From Mucilaginibacter lappiensis (lineage in GTDB: Bacteria > Bacteroidota > Bacteroidia > Sphingobacteriales > Sphingobacteriaceae): a stretch of 64,000 nt of DNA. Both the position numbers and the translations under genes were made by a program. The notes under the pieces are model-generated. The model was not told where the DNA came from. It saw nothing but the letters and a program-made list of their open reading frames with translations, and ran no database searches. This document shows, in pieces, positions 1 through 7,462 of the stretch (the first letter of the stretch is position 1; each line of letters starts with the position of its first letter). The stretch is from positions 1-64,000 of the forward strand of contig NZ_FTMG01000006.1 in assembly GCF_900155965.1 (NCBI RefSeq), written 5' to 3'.

Positions 1-46
<46 letters not shown>

Positions 47-471
47 AAAATGTTTTGTTTGTCTCTGACCCTATTATTAATAATAGAATCTGTATTGTGA
101 GCTGGCAGTTGGCAGTTGTCAGTTTGCACTAACCTCTATCTTCTCTCCACTCACACTGTTATCTTTATACAGCTTCCCGCTTTCTTATAACTCATCGGAA
201 GGGTTTAGTTTCCGATCGTTACACTACATGATTTTCTATTTCTTAAAAGAACTTTTCAGCTTCACTATCTCAGATCCGCTTTATAATCTTGGAGTTTTAA
301 CACTCCTTAACTTTTCATTTCCTGTCCGCCAGAATCGCTCTGACTTCTTCTTTGATTAATCGCTTTCTTTCGTTAGCTTTCTCTTCTGTTTTTATCAGAA
401 TCGCTCTGAATTGTTTTCCCTTTTCATCCCTCAGCGTTTCCGCCTTCTTTCTTTCCTTCGTTTCGGGAGTG
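47..471 (-). other. rRNA operon leader
   Basis: No believable gene lies here. The stretch is the transcribed leader between the last rRNA promoter and 16S. It holds a hairpin with 7-bp arms (194-200 with 210-216), a small self-complementary 14-mer CAGAATCGCTCTGA present twice (330-343, 396-409), and at 241-256 a stretch whose complement (AGTTCTTTTAAGA) is boxA-like. The boxA reading is tentative. A long open frame at 411-764 is low-complexity and lies across the promoters, so it was not called. Confidence 0.6.
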
Positions 472-502
472 CAAAGGTAGAAACCTTTTTCTATTTTCCA
501 AA
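472..502 (-). promoter_or_regulatory. rRNA promoter, gene-proximal
   Basis: On the minus strand TTTG (499-502) is followed after 19 bp by TACCTTTG (472-479), an exact fit to the Bacteroidota -33 TTTG / -7 TAnnTTTG consensus and its spacing. Confidence 0.8.
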
Positions 503-575
503 ACTTTTTTTTTCTTTTTTTATTCTAAGTTTTGAACCCCTTTTCCTCTCTTCTCTATTCCCCCTCAGCGGGCTG

Positions 576-606
576 CAAAGGTGCGAATCTTATTTCAATT
601 TATCAA
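576..606 (-). promoter_or_regulatory. rRNA promoter, middle
   Basis: On the minus strand TTG (604-606), 20 bp, then CACCTTTG (576-583). One mismatch to TAnnTTTG. The flanking context (GCAAAGGTG on the plus strand) resembles the proximal promoter, as if duplicated. Confidence 0.6.
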
Positions 607-683
607 GTGACATTTTCACTTTTTTAAACTTTTTTTATTCGCTAGATCTTCAAAAAACAACGCCCTTTTTCCTTGGGCGGCCA

Positions 684-715
684 CAAATGTACAGAGAAAA
701 ACGCTTCCCTTCCAA
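684..715 (-). promoter_or_regulatory. rRNA promoter, distal
   Basis: On the minus strand TTG (713-715), 21 bp, then TACATTTG (684-691). This is the outermost of three promoters spaced about 105 bp apart, an arrangement typical of strongly expressed rRNA operons. Confidence 0.7.
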
Positions 716-840
716 GAGAAATTTTGAAATAATTAAAACTATTTTACAACTACCTGTAAACTAATCCTAAATTCATTCACAACACTCCTACTTTAGCATA
801 TAATAATAGCATTTACCTAATTTGTATATTTGAAAAGTAT

Positions 841-2214
841 ATGAACAAGTACCCATTTCCCGAAAACTTCCTGACCTCGTTAAGCGCAGAAAACGGATTT
901 GATGAGCAAAATTTTATCAAAGCCCATGAAAATTCTGATGCACCTACCTCTATAAGGTTAAATCCATTTAAGCATTCGGTCTTAAAAACGGGCGCGCAAA
1001 TGCCCTGGTGTGCCGATGGTTTTTATTTAGATGCCCGTCCGTCCTTCACTTTTGATCCCCTTTTTCATGCCGGATGTTATTATGTACAAGAGGCATCATC
1101 GATGTTTATTGATCATATCATCAAATACATCAGGCAAAATAAGGAGCAACCGGTAAAAGTGCTCGACCTTTGCGCGGCGCCAGGCGGTAAAAGTACCCTG
1201 CTTAATTCGGCTATCGGGGCCGATGATCTGCTGGTGGCTAACGAGATCATTAAAACGCGCGTACCTATACTAACAGACAACCTGAGCCGCTGGGGCCAAA
1301 GCAATGTTATTGTTAGTAATAACGACCCGAAAGACATCGGCCGGCTGAAAAGCTTTTTTGATATTATACTGGTTGATGCGCCCTGCTCCGGCTCGGGTAT
1401 GTTCCGGAAAGATCCGCAGGCGATGAATGAATGGTCTGAGGCCAACGTCAATCTTTGTCATCAGCGGCAGGAGCGTATACTGGCAGATATATTACCCGCC
1501 TTAAATGAGGATGGATACCTTATATATAGTACCTGCTCCTACTCGCATCAGGAAAACGAAGATATACTGGATTGGCTTTGCCAGGAGTTTGACCTCGAAA
1601 GCATCCGTATACCTATATATAAGGAGTGGGGTATTGTGGAAACCGAATCGGCATTGCAAAAAGCATGGGGTTACCGCTTTTATCCGGGACAGGTAAAAGG
1701 CGAAGGTTTATTTGCCTCCTGCCTTAAAAAGAAAACCAATACCGGCGAACTGGGCAACTTTAAAAACAATATGCAGCAAAAAATAAGCAGCAAGGAAATT
1801 GACCAGGTAAAGGCTTATCTCCATAACCCCGAAAGTTTCTATTATTTTAAAGTGACCGATGACTGGCTGGCTATTAACCGTACCCATAAAGAAAGTCTGA
1901 ATATTTTGCAGCGTCACTTGTATCTTAAAAAGTCGGGCGTGCGTGTGGGCAAACTGATGGGGAAAGATCTGATACCCGATCATGAACTGGCGCTGAGTAC
2001 TATTATTAATAGAGATGTTGTTTTACAAACAGAGCTCAGCCACGATCAGGCCATACAATATCTGCGCCGGGATAACATCGATCTTAATCCTACAGAAAAA
2101 GGCTGGAGCCTGATGACCTTTGAGGGCCACTCCCTGGGCTGGGCCAAACTATTGCCTAATCGCATTAACAATTATTATCCTAAGGAAATCAGAATATTAG
2201 CCTCTTTTAAATGA
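841..2214 (+). CDS. rsmF: RsmB/RsmF-type RNA (cytosine-C5) methyltransferase
   Basis: SAM-dependent RNA m5C methyltransferase of the RsmB/NOP2/RsmF family, likely acting on 16S rRNA in the cytoplasm. SAM-binding motif I DLCAAPGGKST is at residues 109-119, motif IV DAPCSGSGMFRKDP at 179-192 (Cys182), and motif VI TCS at 231-233 with the second cysteine, Cys232. The family uses one of these cysteines as nucleophile and the other for product release. The last ~150 residues fit the RNA-binding C-terminal domain of RsmF/YebU proteins, and 457 aa is normal for that branch. It starts soon after the rRNA promoters, in the opposite direction, and ends facing the CoA-binding gene across a long palindrome. 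The RsmF assignment, as opposed to another m5C enzyme, rests on the C-terminal extension. Confidence 0.88.
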   Translation: MNKYPFPENFLTSLSAENGFDEQNFIKAHENSDAPTSIRLNPFKHSVLKTGAQMPWCADGFYLDARPSFTFDPLFHAGCYYVQEASSMFIDHIIKYIRQNKEQPVKVLDLCAAPGGKSTLLNSAIGADDLLVANEIIKTRVPILTDNLSRWGQSNVIVSNNDPKDIGRLKSFFDIILVDAPCSGSGMFRKDPQAMNEWSEANVNLCHQRQERILADILPALNEDGYLIYSTCSYSHQENEDILDWLCQEFDLESIRIPIYKEWGIVETESALQKAWGYRFYPGQVKGEGLFASCLKKKTNTGELGNFKNNMQQKISSKEIDQVKAYLHNPESFYYFKVTDDWLAINRTHKESLNILQRHLYLKKSGVRVGKLMGKDLIPDHELALSTIINRDVVLQTELSHDQAIQYLRRDNIDLNPTEKGWSLMTFEGHSLGWAKLLPNRINNYYPKEIRILASFK

Positions 2215-2220
2215 TGTGCA

Positions 2221-2315
2221 GATGTGCAGATGTGCAAATTTCAGATTTGCAAATAATTTTTTAATTGGTGTAATCGATTTCATCTGCACATCTGAAATTT
2301 GCACATCTGCACATC
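2221..2315. repeat. Perfect 26-bp inverted repeat between convergent genes
   Basis: Positions 2221-2246 and 2290-2315 are perfect reverse complements of 26 bp separated by 43 bp. The left arm is built of a repeated word (GATGTGCA / GATGTGCAAATT). It lies between the stop codons of two convergent genes, so it may work as a bidirectional terminator, though no clear T-run follows. It belongs to a class of word-built palindromes seen at several other junctions. Confidence 0.85.
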
Positions 2316-2321
2316 CTCAAC

Positions 2322-2687
2322 TCAATAATCCCCTATCGATAACAACACCAGCGTACAGGCGTTTTCTGTTTGGATGCCTTTTTCATTAGCCAGGCGGCGT
2401 AGCTCGGAGTTTTCAGTACCTGGGTTAAAAATGATACGCTTAGGGTTGGTGTTTAATATATAATTATATAGCTCCGGTTGATGCTGTGGCCCCACATATA
2501 AAGTTACCGTATCAATATCGTGGTGTATGGTTTCGGGCTTTTCAATGGACACTCCAGCCACCTCACCTGATTTTATCCCTACATTTACTATAGTATGTCC
2601 TTTACTCACCAGCCTGTTCGCGGCCAGGTAGGCATATCTGCTGGCATCGGGTGTGGCACCCAATACCAATGTTTTTTTATCAGCCAT
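2322..2687 (-). CDS. CoA-binding domain protein (YccU-like)
   Basis: Small 121-aa single-domain protein of the CoA_binding_2 / YccU family, a Rossmann fold. The N-terminus shows a beta strand with a nucleotide-loop pattern (LVLGATPDASRYAY, about residues 6-19), followed later by NVGIKSG and NPGTEN segments typical of the family. Members bind CoA in structures, but their cellular role is not established. It stands ~80 bp downstream of the DinB gene on the same strand, so it could be cotranscribed with 3252-4802 and 2770-3255. Confidence 0.8.
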   Translation of the reverse strand: MADKKTLVLGATPDASRYAYLAANRLVSKGHTIVNVGIKSGEVAGVSIEKPETIHHDIDTVTLYVGPQHQPELYNYILNTNPKRIIFNPGTENSELRRLANEKGIQTENACTLVLLSIGDY

Positions 2688-2769
2688 ATTATTGAGATGA
2701 TTTCATCTGATTATTTTTTTTATTACACCGATGATCGGTGAAATCTTTCCAAAATCGGTGAAATCTTAT

Positions 2770-3255
2770 TTAATTAGTAATTATCCTTTTTAATAGCGCT
2801 ATCTGACCCGAGTGATATATATGATGCTGTATTAATCCGTTGATCAATTCTTCATAGGTAACACCCGCTCCCTGTTCGCGGTTTCTTTCGTCATTTGTTG
2901 GCTCATTCCATTGATCCGGAGGGAAGTTTTGAATAATGCCAATCAAATTTACGTTAACAAGCTTCAAATCTTCAACATAATTCTGCCATTTTTGCTCATC
3001 AGGAGCACCTGTCTCTGGCCAGTCGCCGCTGGTGGGTACGCCCGATGGTAAACCATTCATCCTGTCCATCACCTCTTCTGTCCAGGCAATCATATGCAGT
3101 ACTATTTCGGCTACGTTATGTATCGATCCCGGCGGCTTTTCGTACGCGGTTTCAAAACTGATACTTTTTAGTATAGTATAAACCGGCGAACCGTACCAGG
3201 GATTGCCCGATAATACATTTTGCAATTCGTGTGAAAGATTTTCTGAGGTACTCAT
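2770..3255 (-). CDS. DinB-like superfamily protein
   Basis: A 161-aa four-helix-bundle protein of the DinB/YfiT-like superfamily. Histidines expected for the metal site are present: HNVAEIVLHMIAW near residues 45-58 and HHIYHSGQ near 143-150. These proteins often act as metal-dependent thiol transferases, but the substrate cannot be read from sequence. Its start overlaps the stop of the upstream FAD oxidoreductase by 4 bp (ATGA at 3252-3255), which implies translational coupling. A second DinB-family gene lies at 35499-35969. Confidence 0.8.
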   Translation of the reverse strand: MSTSENLSHELQNVLSGNPWYGSPVYTILKSISFETAYEKPPGSIHNVAEIVLHMIAWTEEVMDRMNGLPSGVPTSGDWPETGAPDEQKWQNYVEDLKLVNVNLIGIIQNFPPDQWNEPTNDERNREQGAGVTYEELINGLIQHHIYHSGQIALLKRIITN

Positions 3256-4802
3256 CTCAATATTTTTAAAGTTGCCAAAGCGCAGTTGATACCATCAATA
3301 GCAGCAGAAATAATGCCACCCGCATAACCGGCCCCCTCGCCGCAGGGAAATAAACCCTGAACCCGCGGGTGCTGCAGCGTTTCTTTATCGCGCGGAACTT
3401 TTACCGGCGATGATGTGCGCGACTCTACTCCTACTAATATAGCTTCATTGGTATAATAACCTTTCATTTTTTTGCCAAAGGCCGGCAAGGCTTTTTGTAA
3501 GCGTTTATGTATCCATAAAGGTAATACTTCTTTCAATTCGGTGCTTTTAGTTCCGGGCAGATAGGAGTTTTCTGGTAGATCATTTGACAATCGTCCCTCC
3601 ACAAAATCAACCATGCGTTGTCCTGGAGCTACCAGGTTACCGCCACCTGCCACAAAAGCGGCTTTCTCAATTTCCTGCTGAAAGCGCAGCATCTTAAACG
3701 GATCGGTATCGTCACCGGGCACGTCTTCCATATTAATCTGCACAACCGTGCCCGAGTTAGCAAAAGGATTGTTCCGTTTAGACGGGCTCCAGCCGTTCAC
3801 TACAATTTCACCAGCTTCGGTGGCGCAAGGGGCTATAATACCACCGGGACACATACAAAAAGAGAACACGCCCCGATCCTCCACCTGCTCCACCAGGTTA
3901 TAATAAGATGGCGGCAGATCCGCTCCGCGGTATTCGCAATGATATTGTGCTCGATCGATAATTTCCTGCGGATGTTCTATCCTCACCCCTAAGGCAAAAG
4001 GTTTGGCTTCAATAAGTATATTTTGGTGATGCAGCATTTCAAAAACATCCCGTGCGGAATGTCCTGTGGCCAGTATCACTGCATCAGCCGTCAGCTTTTC
4101 GCCATTGGCCAGTTTTACACCTTTTATTTTGCCAAACTCCACCAACAGCGAAGTCACTTTAGTATCGAACAATATTTCGCCACCGGCATTCAGTATAGTT
4201 TCGCGCATTGCGGTAATAATCTGCGGCAGCTTATTGGTGCCGATGTGCGGCCGGGCATCTATTAATATATTCTCCTCGGCGCCATGCGCTACAAACATTT
4301 TCAGCACCTGGTTCACATCACCGCGCTTGGTAGAGCGAGTATATAATTTACCATCCGAGTAGGTACCTGCCCCACCTTCGCCAAAGCAATAGTTCGATTC
4401 GGGGTTTACCAACCCTTGTTTGTTGATATTAGCCAAATCGCGACGACGTTGTTTTACATCTTTACCGCGCTCCACAATAATAGGCTTTAGTCCCGATTGG
4501 ATACATTGCAGCGCTGCGAATATCCCCGCCGGGCCAGCACCAACAATAATAACAGGTCGGCCAAACTGCACATCGGGATAATTGACAGTGAATATTTCGG
4601 TCTGATAAGGCTGATCTAAAAACACCTGCACCTGCATGCGGTAAACCACCTTACGGCCACGCGCATCGATAGACCGTTTTAAAACTTTTACCGCCGAAAT
4701 TTTTTGAGGTTGTATATTTAAGGAAGCCGCCGCTAAACGGGTTATTACAGCTTCGTCTTCCTGTTGCCCTGGAGGGCATACTATTTCTACTTCTTTGATC
4801 AT
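3252..4802 (-). CDS. FAD-dependent oxidoreductase (COG2509 type)
   Basis: A 516-aa flavoprotein. The dinucleotide-binding motif VIIVGAGPAGIFAAL begins near residue 84, after an N-terminal domain of ~80 residues characteristic of the COG2509 group of uncharacterised FAD-dependent dehydrogenases. A second nucleotide motif (ILATGHSARD) and a C-terminal GEGAGYAGGI segment complete the two-part FAD site. Members are predicted soluble; their substrate is unknown. It is first in a minus-strand unit with the DinB gene (4-bp overlap). A promoter-like -7 box lies 33 bp upstream of the start. Confidence 0.82.
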   Translation of the reverse strand: MIKEVEIVCPPGQQEDEAVITRLAAASLNIQPQKISAVKVLKRSIDARGRKVVYRMQVQVFLDQPYQTEIFTVNYPDVQFGRPVIIVGAGPAGIFAALQCIQSGLKPIIVERGKDVKQRRRDLANINKQGLVNPESNYCFGEGGAGTYSDGKLYTRSTKRGDVNQVLKMFVAHGAEENILIDARPHIGTNKLPQIITAMRETILNAGGEILFDTKVTSLLVEFGKIKGVKLANGEKLTADAVILATGHSARDVFEMLHHQNILIEAKPFALGVRIEHPQEIIDRAQYHCEYRGADLPPSYYNLVEQVEDRGVFSFCMCPGGIIAPCATEAGEIVVNGWSPSKRNNPFANSGTVVQINMEDVPGDDTDPFKMLRFQQEIEKAAFVAGGGNLVAPGQRMVDFVEGRLSNDLPENSYLPGTKSTELKEVLPLWIHKRLQKALPAFGKKMKGYYTNEAILVGVESRTSSPVKVPRDKETLQHPRVQGLFPCGEGAGYAGGIISAAIDGINCALATLKILR

Positions 4803-4834
4803 GATAATTGCCTGGTTTTTATCCAGGAGCTATG

Positions 4835-4842
4835 CAAAGGTA
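4835..4842 (-). promoter_or_regulatory. -7 box for the FAD oxidoreductase unit
   Basis: The complement reads TACCTTTG, an exact TAnnTTTG match. Transcription would start near 4828. The expected -33 position falls inside the palindrome arm that begins at 4844, so the repeat abuts the promoter. Confidence 0.5.
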
Positions 4843-4843
4843 A

Positions 4844-5047
4844 GAAGCCCCCTCTAAATCTCCCCCGGTAGGGGAGACTTTTATTTTTAAACGCTGAGTT
4901 CCAGAGTTAACTCACCCCATCTTCTCTTCGCTAAAAACCCTATCATAACTGTAAGGTGCAAAGCAAGAGGCTTCCCTCCTCCAGAAAGAAAAGCTTTAAC
5001 GCATTTAAAAAAGTCTCCCCTACCGGGGGAGATTTAGAGGGGGCTTC
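4844..5047. repeat. 39-bp perfect inverted repeat around a 126-bp spacer
   Basis: 4844-4882 and 5009-5047 are perfect reverse complements of 39 bp. Each arm also contains a shorter internal palindrome (CTCCCC...GGGGAG). The spacer 4883-5008 has no open frame of note. The same arm in shorter, imperfect form recurs at 26146-26174, so this is a dispersed REP-like unit present here as an inverted pair. Confidence 0.9.
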
Positions 5048-5193
5048 ATCTTAGCAAACTGTCCGCCCGTGCACAATGACCGTCCGCTATCGAACAGTTT
5101 TAAATGGCCTATAAAATTTATCTAATTGAAAATCAATTATTTACGATATGGCATCCATATTGGCATAGGCTCGATATAAAAATAACACAAAAA
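5048..5193 (+). promoter_or_regulatory. Upstream region of ECF sigma gene
   Basis: Holds an inverted pair AAACTGT (5054-5060) and ACAGTTT (5093-5099), with related CGTCCG-like words between them. At 5149-5164 TGGCATCCATATTGGC loosely resembles a sigma-54 -24/-12 promoter but mismatches at the -12 GC spacing. No TAnnTTTG box was found. Function uncertain. Confidence 0.3.
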
Positions 5194-5763
5194 ATGAATA
5201 TCGCCGAAGACCGCTTGATGACCCTATGGGAAGGATGTTTGAAAAACGACCGCAAGCAACAGGAACAATTATACCGGATATTAGCACCACGCATGTTGGC
5301 AGTTTGTATGCGTTATGCAACTGATAAAGACGAAGCGCAGGATATACTACAAGAGGGCTTTATAAAAATGTTCAAAAACATGAACAACTATCGTGGTGAT
5401 GGCAGTCTGGAAGGGTGGATCCGCCGTATCATGGTACATTGCGCTATATCACGTTACCGCAAATTGAAACCTATGGTTTTGGTAGAAGACTTTGCTGCCG
5501 AAAACAACATGCCGATGAGCAAATCATATAACGATAACGGCCTGGAAGCAAAAGATTTGATGAAACTGATCCAAAAACTGCCCAAAACTTACCGTTCTGT
5601 ATTCAGCATGTATGCTATTGAGGGCTATTCGCACCAGGAAATTGGTAATTCTCTTGGCATGACAGAATTATTATCACGCACCACTTTGTACCGTGCACGT
5701 AATATTTTAAAAGATATGATAGGCCAGCTTACCATGCGTGAGCAACATTGCCTGGCGGGGTAA
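5194..5763 (+). CDS. ECF RNA polymerase sigma factor
   Basis: Sigma-70 family factor of ECF type, 189 aa from the start chosen here. Region 2 (DEAQDILQEGFIKMFKNMNNYRGDGSLEGWIRRI) and region 4 (LPKTYRSVFSMYAIEGYSHQEIG...LYRARNIL) are complete. An in-frame ATG 90 bp upstream at 5104 would add 30 residues unlike any sigma N-terminus and overlapping an AT-rich control region, so the ATG at 5194 is preferred. No FecR or other anti-sigma gene is adjacent, so it is an orphan ECF factor of the type common in Sphingobacteriia. Its regulon cannot be read here. Region 4 has a slightly unusual helix-turn-helix (GMTELLSRTTLYRAR). Confidence 0.85.
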   Translation: MNIAEDRLMTLWEGCLKNDRKQQEQLYRILAPRMLAVCMRYATDKDEAQDILQEGFIKMFKNMNNYRGDGSLEGWIRRIMVHCAISRYRKLKPMVLVEDFAAENNMPMSKSYNDNGLEAKDLMKLIQKLPKTYRSVFSMYAIEGYSHQEIGNSLGMTELLSRTTLYRARNILKDMIGQLTMREQHCLAG

Positions 5764-5940
5764 TTTCCCTTTACCCTGTCCTTATTAAACTCCCTTATCA
5801 TCCGCAGAGGGGTTAATTTAACTTCTCTTCTATATATACTTATCACCGCCGCAGTTCAGGCATCCCGCCTGAACTTATCCTCAATAAGCGATAAGAACTT
5901 ATTTCATAATCAAATGCCAATTTAACGATAAAACAAGGAT

Positions 5941-6020
5941 GTCATGGTGAGCTTCGTCGAACCATGGTGGGCCGGCCTCTACACCCGAGTCTTCGACAGG
6001 CTCAGACTGACAGCCCTTTT
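5941..6020 (+). repeat. REP-like repeat R1, copy a
   Basis: About 80 bp with an inverted pair at its ends (GTCATGGTGAGC... and ...GGCTCAGACTGAC) and TTCGTCGAA / TTCGACA inside. Related copies lie at 36195-36275, 37799-37880 and, inverted, 32211-32286. It sits in the 550-bp gap before lemA. Confidence 0.85.
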
Positions 6021-6042
6021 TATAAACTCCCCCCTAAAACAT

Positions 6043-6113
6043 GTCATCCTGAACGAAGGATCTTCTTCAGCAAACATGTAGCACAATAGATGCTTCACTC
6101 CGTTCAGCATGAC
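6043..6113. repeat. REP-like hairpin R2
   Basis: Inverted pair GTCATCCTGAACG (6043-6055) and CGTTCAGCATGAC (6101-6113), one mismatch, with an AT-rich centre. Different in sequence from R1 and placed right beside it. The rest of 5764-6314 shows no gene. Confidence 0.7.
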
Positions 6114-6314
6114 AAATCTATTTTTCTACCAGCGAAAGCGTAGACGGGGTGAGTCATCTGCATCCTAAAAATCATATCAATCCTTTAATCGTGTTCAGAC
6201 AAATGTTTTGATTATCTTTAGCGATGCGTATCTTGTCATGTTGTCATAACCATTAGTTGTTGTAACAACGGTACGCCTTTTGTAATCTAAATTCCAAAAC
6301 ATCAAAAAAAGCAT

Positions 6315-6893
6315 ATGAAAAAGTTATTCTCGGTAATATTAATTATAGCGGCGGCTATGTCATTAAGCTCATGCAGTTACAACAGCATGGTTAAAATGGA
6401 CGAAAATGTAAAAACCAAATGGGCGGCTGTTCAAAGCCAGTATCAGCGCCGCAGCGATTTGATCCCTAACCTGGTTAATACCGTTAAAGGGGCTGCCAAT
6501 TTTGAAAAAGGCACCTTAACCGCTGTTGTTGAAGCGCGTGCCAAAGCAACATCTGTACAGGTTGACCCTACCAAGCTTACCCCGGAATCGATCAAAGCAT
6601 TCCAGGCTGCACAAGGTGAATTAAGCACCGCTTTGGGTCGTTTACTGTCGGTAACTGAAAACTATCCGAACTTAAAAACCAACGAAAACTTCCTGGGTTT
6701 ACAGGCTCAGATAGAAGGCACCGAAAACCGCATACAGGTGGCCCGCCAGGATTTTAACGCTTCTGTGCAGGAATTTAACACCAAGATCCGTTCGTTCCCG
6801 GCTAATATAACCGCCAAAATGTTTGGTTTTAGCGAAAAAGGCTATTTCACCGCCGAGCCCGGAGCTGATAAAGCACCCAAGGTTCAGTTTTAA
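6315..6893 (+). CDS. lemA: LemA family lipoprotein
   Basis: A 192-aa LemA-family protein. The N-terminus is a lipoprotein signal with lipobox LSSC (Cys20). The coiled-coil helical body follows, with the typical segment KTKWAAVQSQYQRRSDLIPNLVNTVKG near residues 34-60. LemA proteins are envelope-associated; in bacteria they often sit next to TPM-domain (YgcG-like) proteins, as here with the two following genes on the same strand. Molecular function is not known. A 22-bp perfect palindrome separates it from the next gene. Confidence 0.92.
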   Translation: MKKLFSVILIIAAAMSLSSCSYNSMVKMDENVKTKWAAVQSQYQRRSDLIPNLVNTVKGAANFEKGTLTAVVEARAKATSVQVDPTKLTPESIKAFQAAQGELSTALGRLLSVTENYPNLKTNENFLGLQAQIEGTENRIQVARQDFNASVQEFNTKIRSFPANITAKMFGFSEKGYFTAEPGADKAPKVQF

Positions 6894-6902
6894 TTAATTA
6901 TT

Positions 6903-6995
6903 GAATTACTGAGTTATTGAATTAGTGATTTGAGCTTCAGCAATGCGTCTCAGTCACTAATTAACTGCCTCATTAATTCAATAACTCAGTAATTC
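6903..6995. repeat. Perfect 22-bp inverted repeat, lemA/TPM gap
   Basis: 6903-6924 and 6974-6995 are perfect reverse complements of 22 bp. The arms are built from the word ATTGAATTA/GTGA. A diverged single arm of the same words appears at 8272-8308, just after the second TPM gene. It lies inside an apparent operon, so it may modulate read-through or mRNA stability. Confidence 0.85.
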
Positions 6996-7016
6996 GATAA
7001 TTCAGTAATTAAAAAG

Positions 7017-7451
7017 ATGGCAGTATTTACCGAAGAAGAGCAGCAGCGGATACGCAAAGCTATACAGGAAGCCGAGAACCGCAGTTCGGGCGAGATTAGG
7101 GTATGCATCGAAAAAAAATGCAGCGAGGATGTGCTCGACCGTTCCGCTAAATATTTTTATCAGCTTAATATGCATAAAACCAAACTGCGTCATGGCATAT
7201 TGATATATGTAGCCACTGTCGACCGTAAATTTGCTATTATTGGCGATGCAGGTATCAACTCGGTTGTTCCTGCTGATTTCTGGGACGCAACCAAGGAAGA
7301 TATGCTGCAGCATTTTAAGTACGGTGATATTGTAGAGGGTATAGTTACCGGTTTAAAAATTGCCGGTGAACAGCTGCAAAAATATTTCCCGCATACACAG
7401 GACAATATCAATGAATTGCCCGATGACATTGCCTTTATGGATGGCGATTAA
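7017..7451 (+). CDS. TPM domain protein, short form
   Basis: A 144-aa protein consisting of one TPM (DUF477/YgcG-like) domain. The opening EEEQQRIRKAIQEAENRSSGEIRV pattern and the central GILIYVATVDRKFAIIGDAGIN strand-turn are family hallmarks. It has no signal peptide and no clear membrane segment, unlike its neighbour, so it may act on the cytoplasmic side or associate with a partner. TPM proteins have been linked to photosystem repair in plants and to envelope functions in bacteria; the bacterial role is unclear. Placed between lemA and the long TPM gene, 11 bp from the latter. Confidence 0.85.
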   Translation: MAVFTEEEQQRIRKAIQEAENRSSGEIRVCIEKKCSEDVLDRSAKYFYQLNMHKTKLRHGILIYVATVDRKFAIIGDAGINSVVPADFWDATKEDMLQHFKYGDIVEGIVTGLKIAGEQLQKYFPHTQDNINELPDDIAFMDGD

Positions 7452-7462
7452 CCTTTAAACTC

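Noticed and set aside
411..764. 117-aa open frame in the rRNA leader
   Set aside because: Low-complexity Phe/Leu-rich translation of T-rich leader DNA, on the opposite strand to and across the three rRNA promoters.
5104..5193. N-terminal 30-residue extension of the ECF sigma
   Set aside because: Not sigma-like; overlaps an AT-rich control region. The ATG at 5194 gives the usual ECF length.
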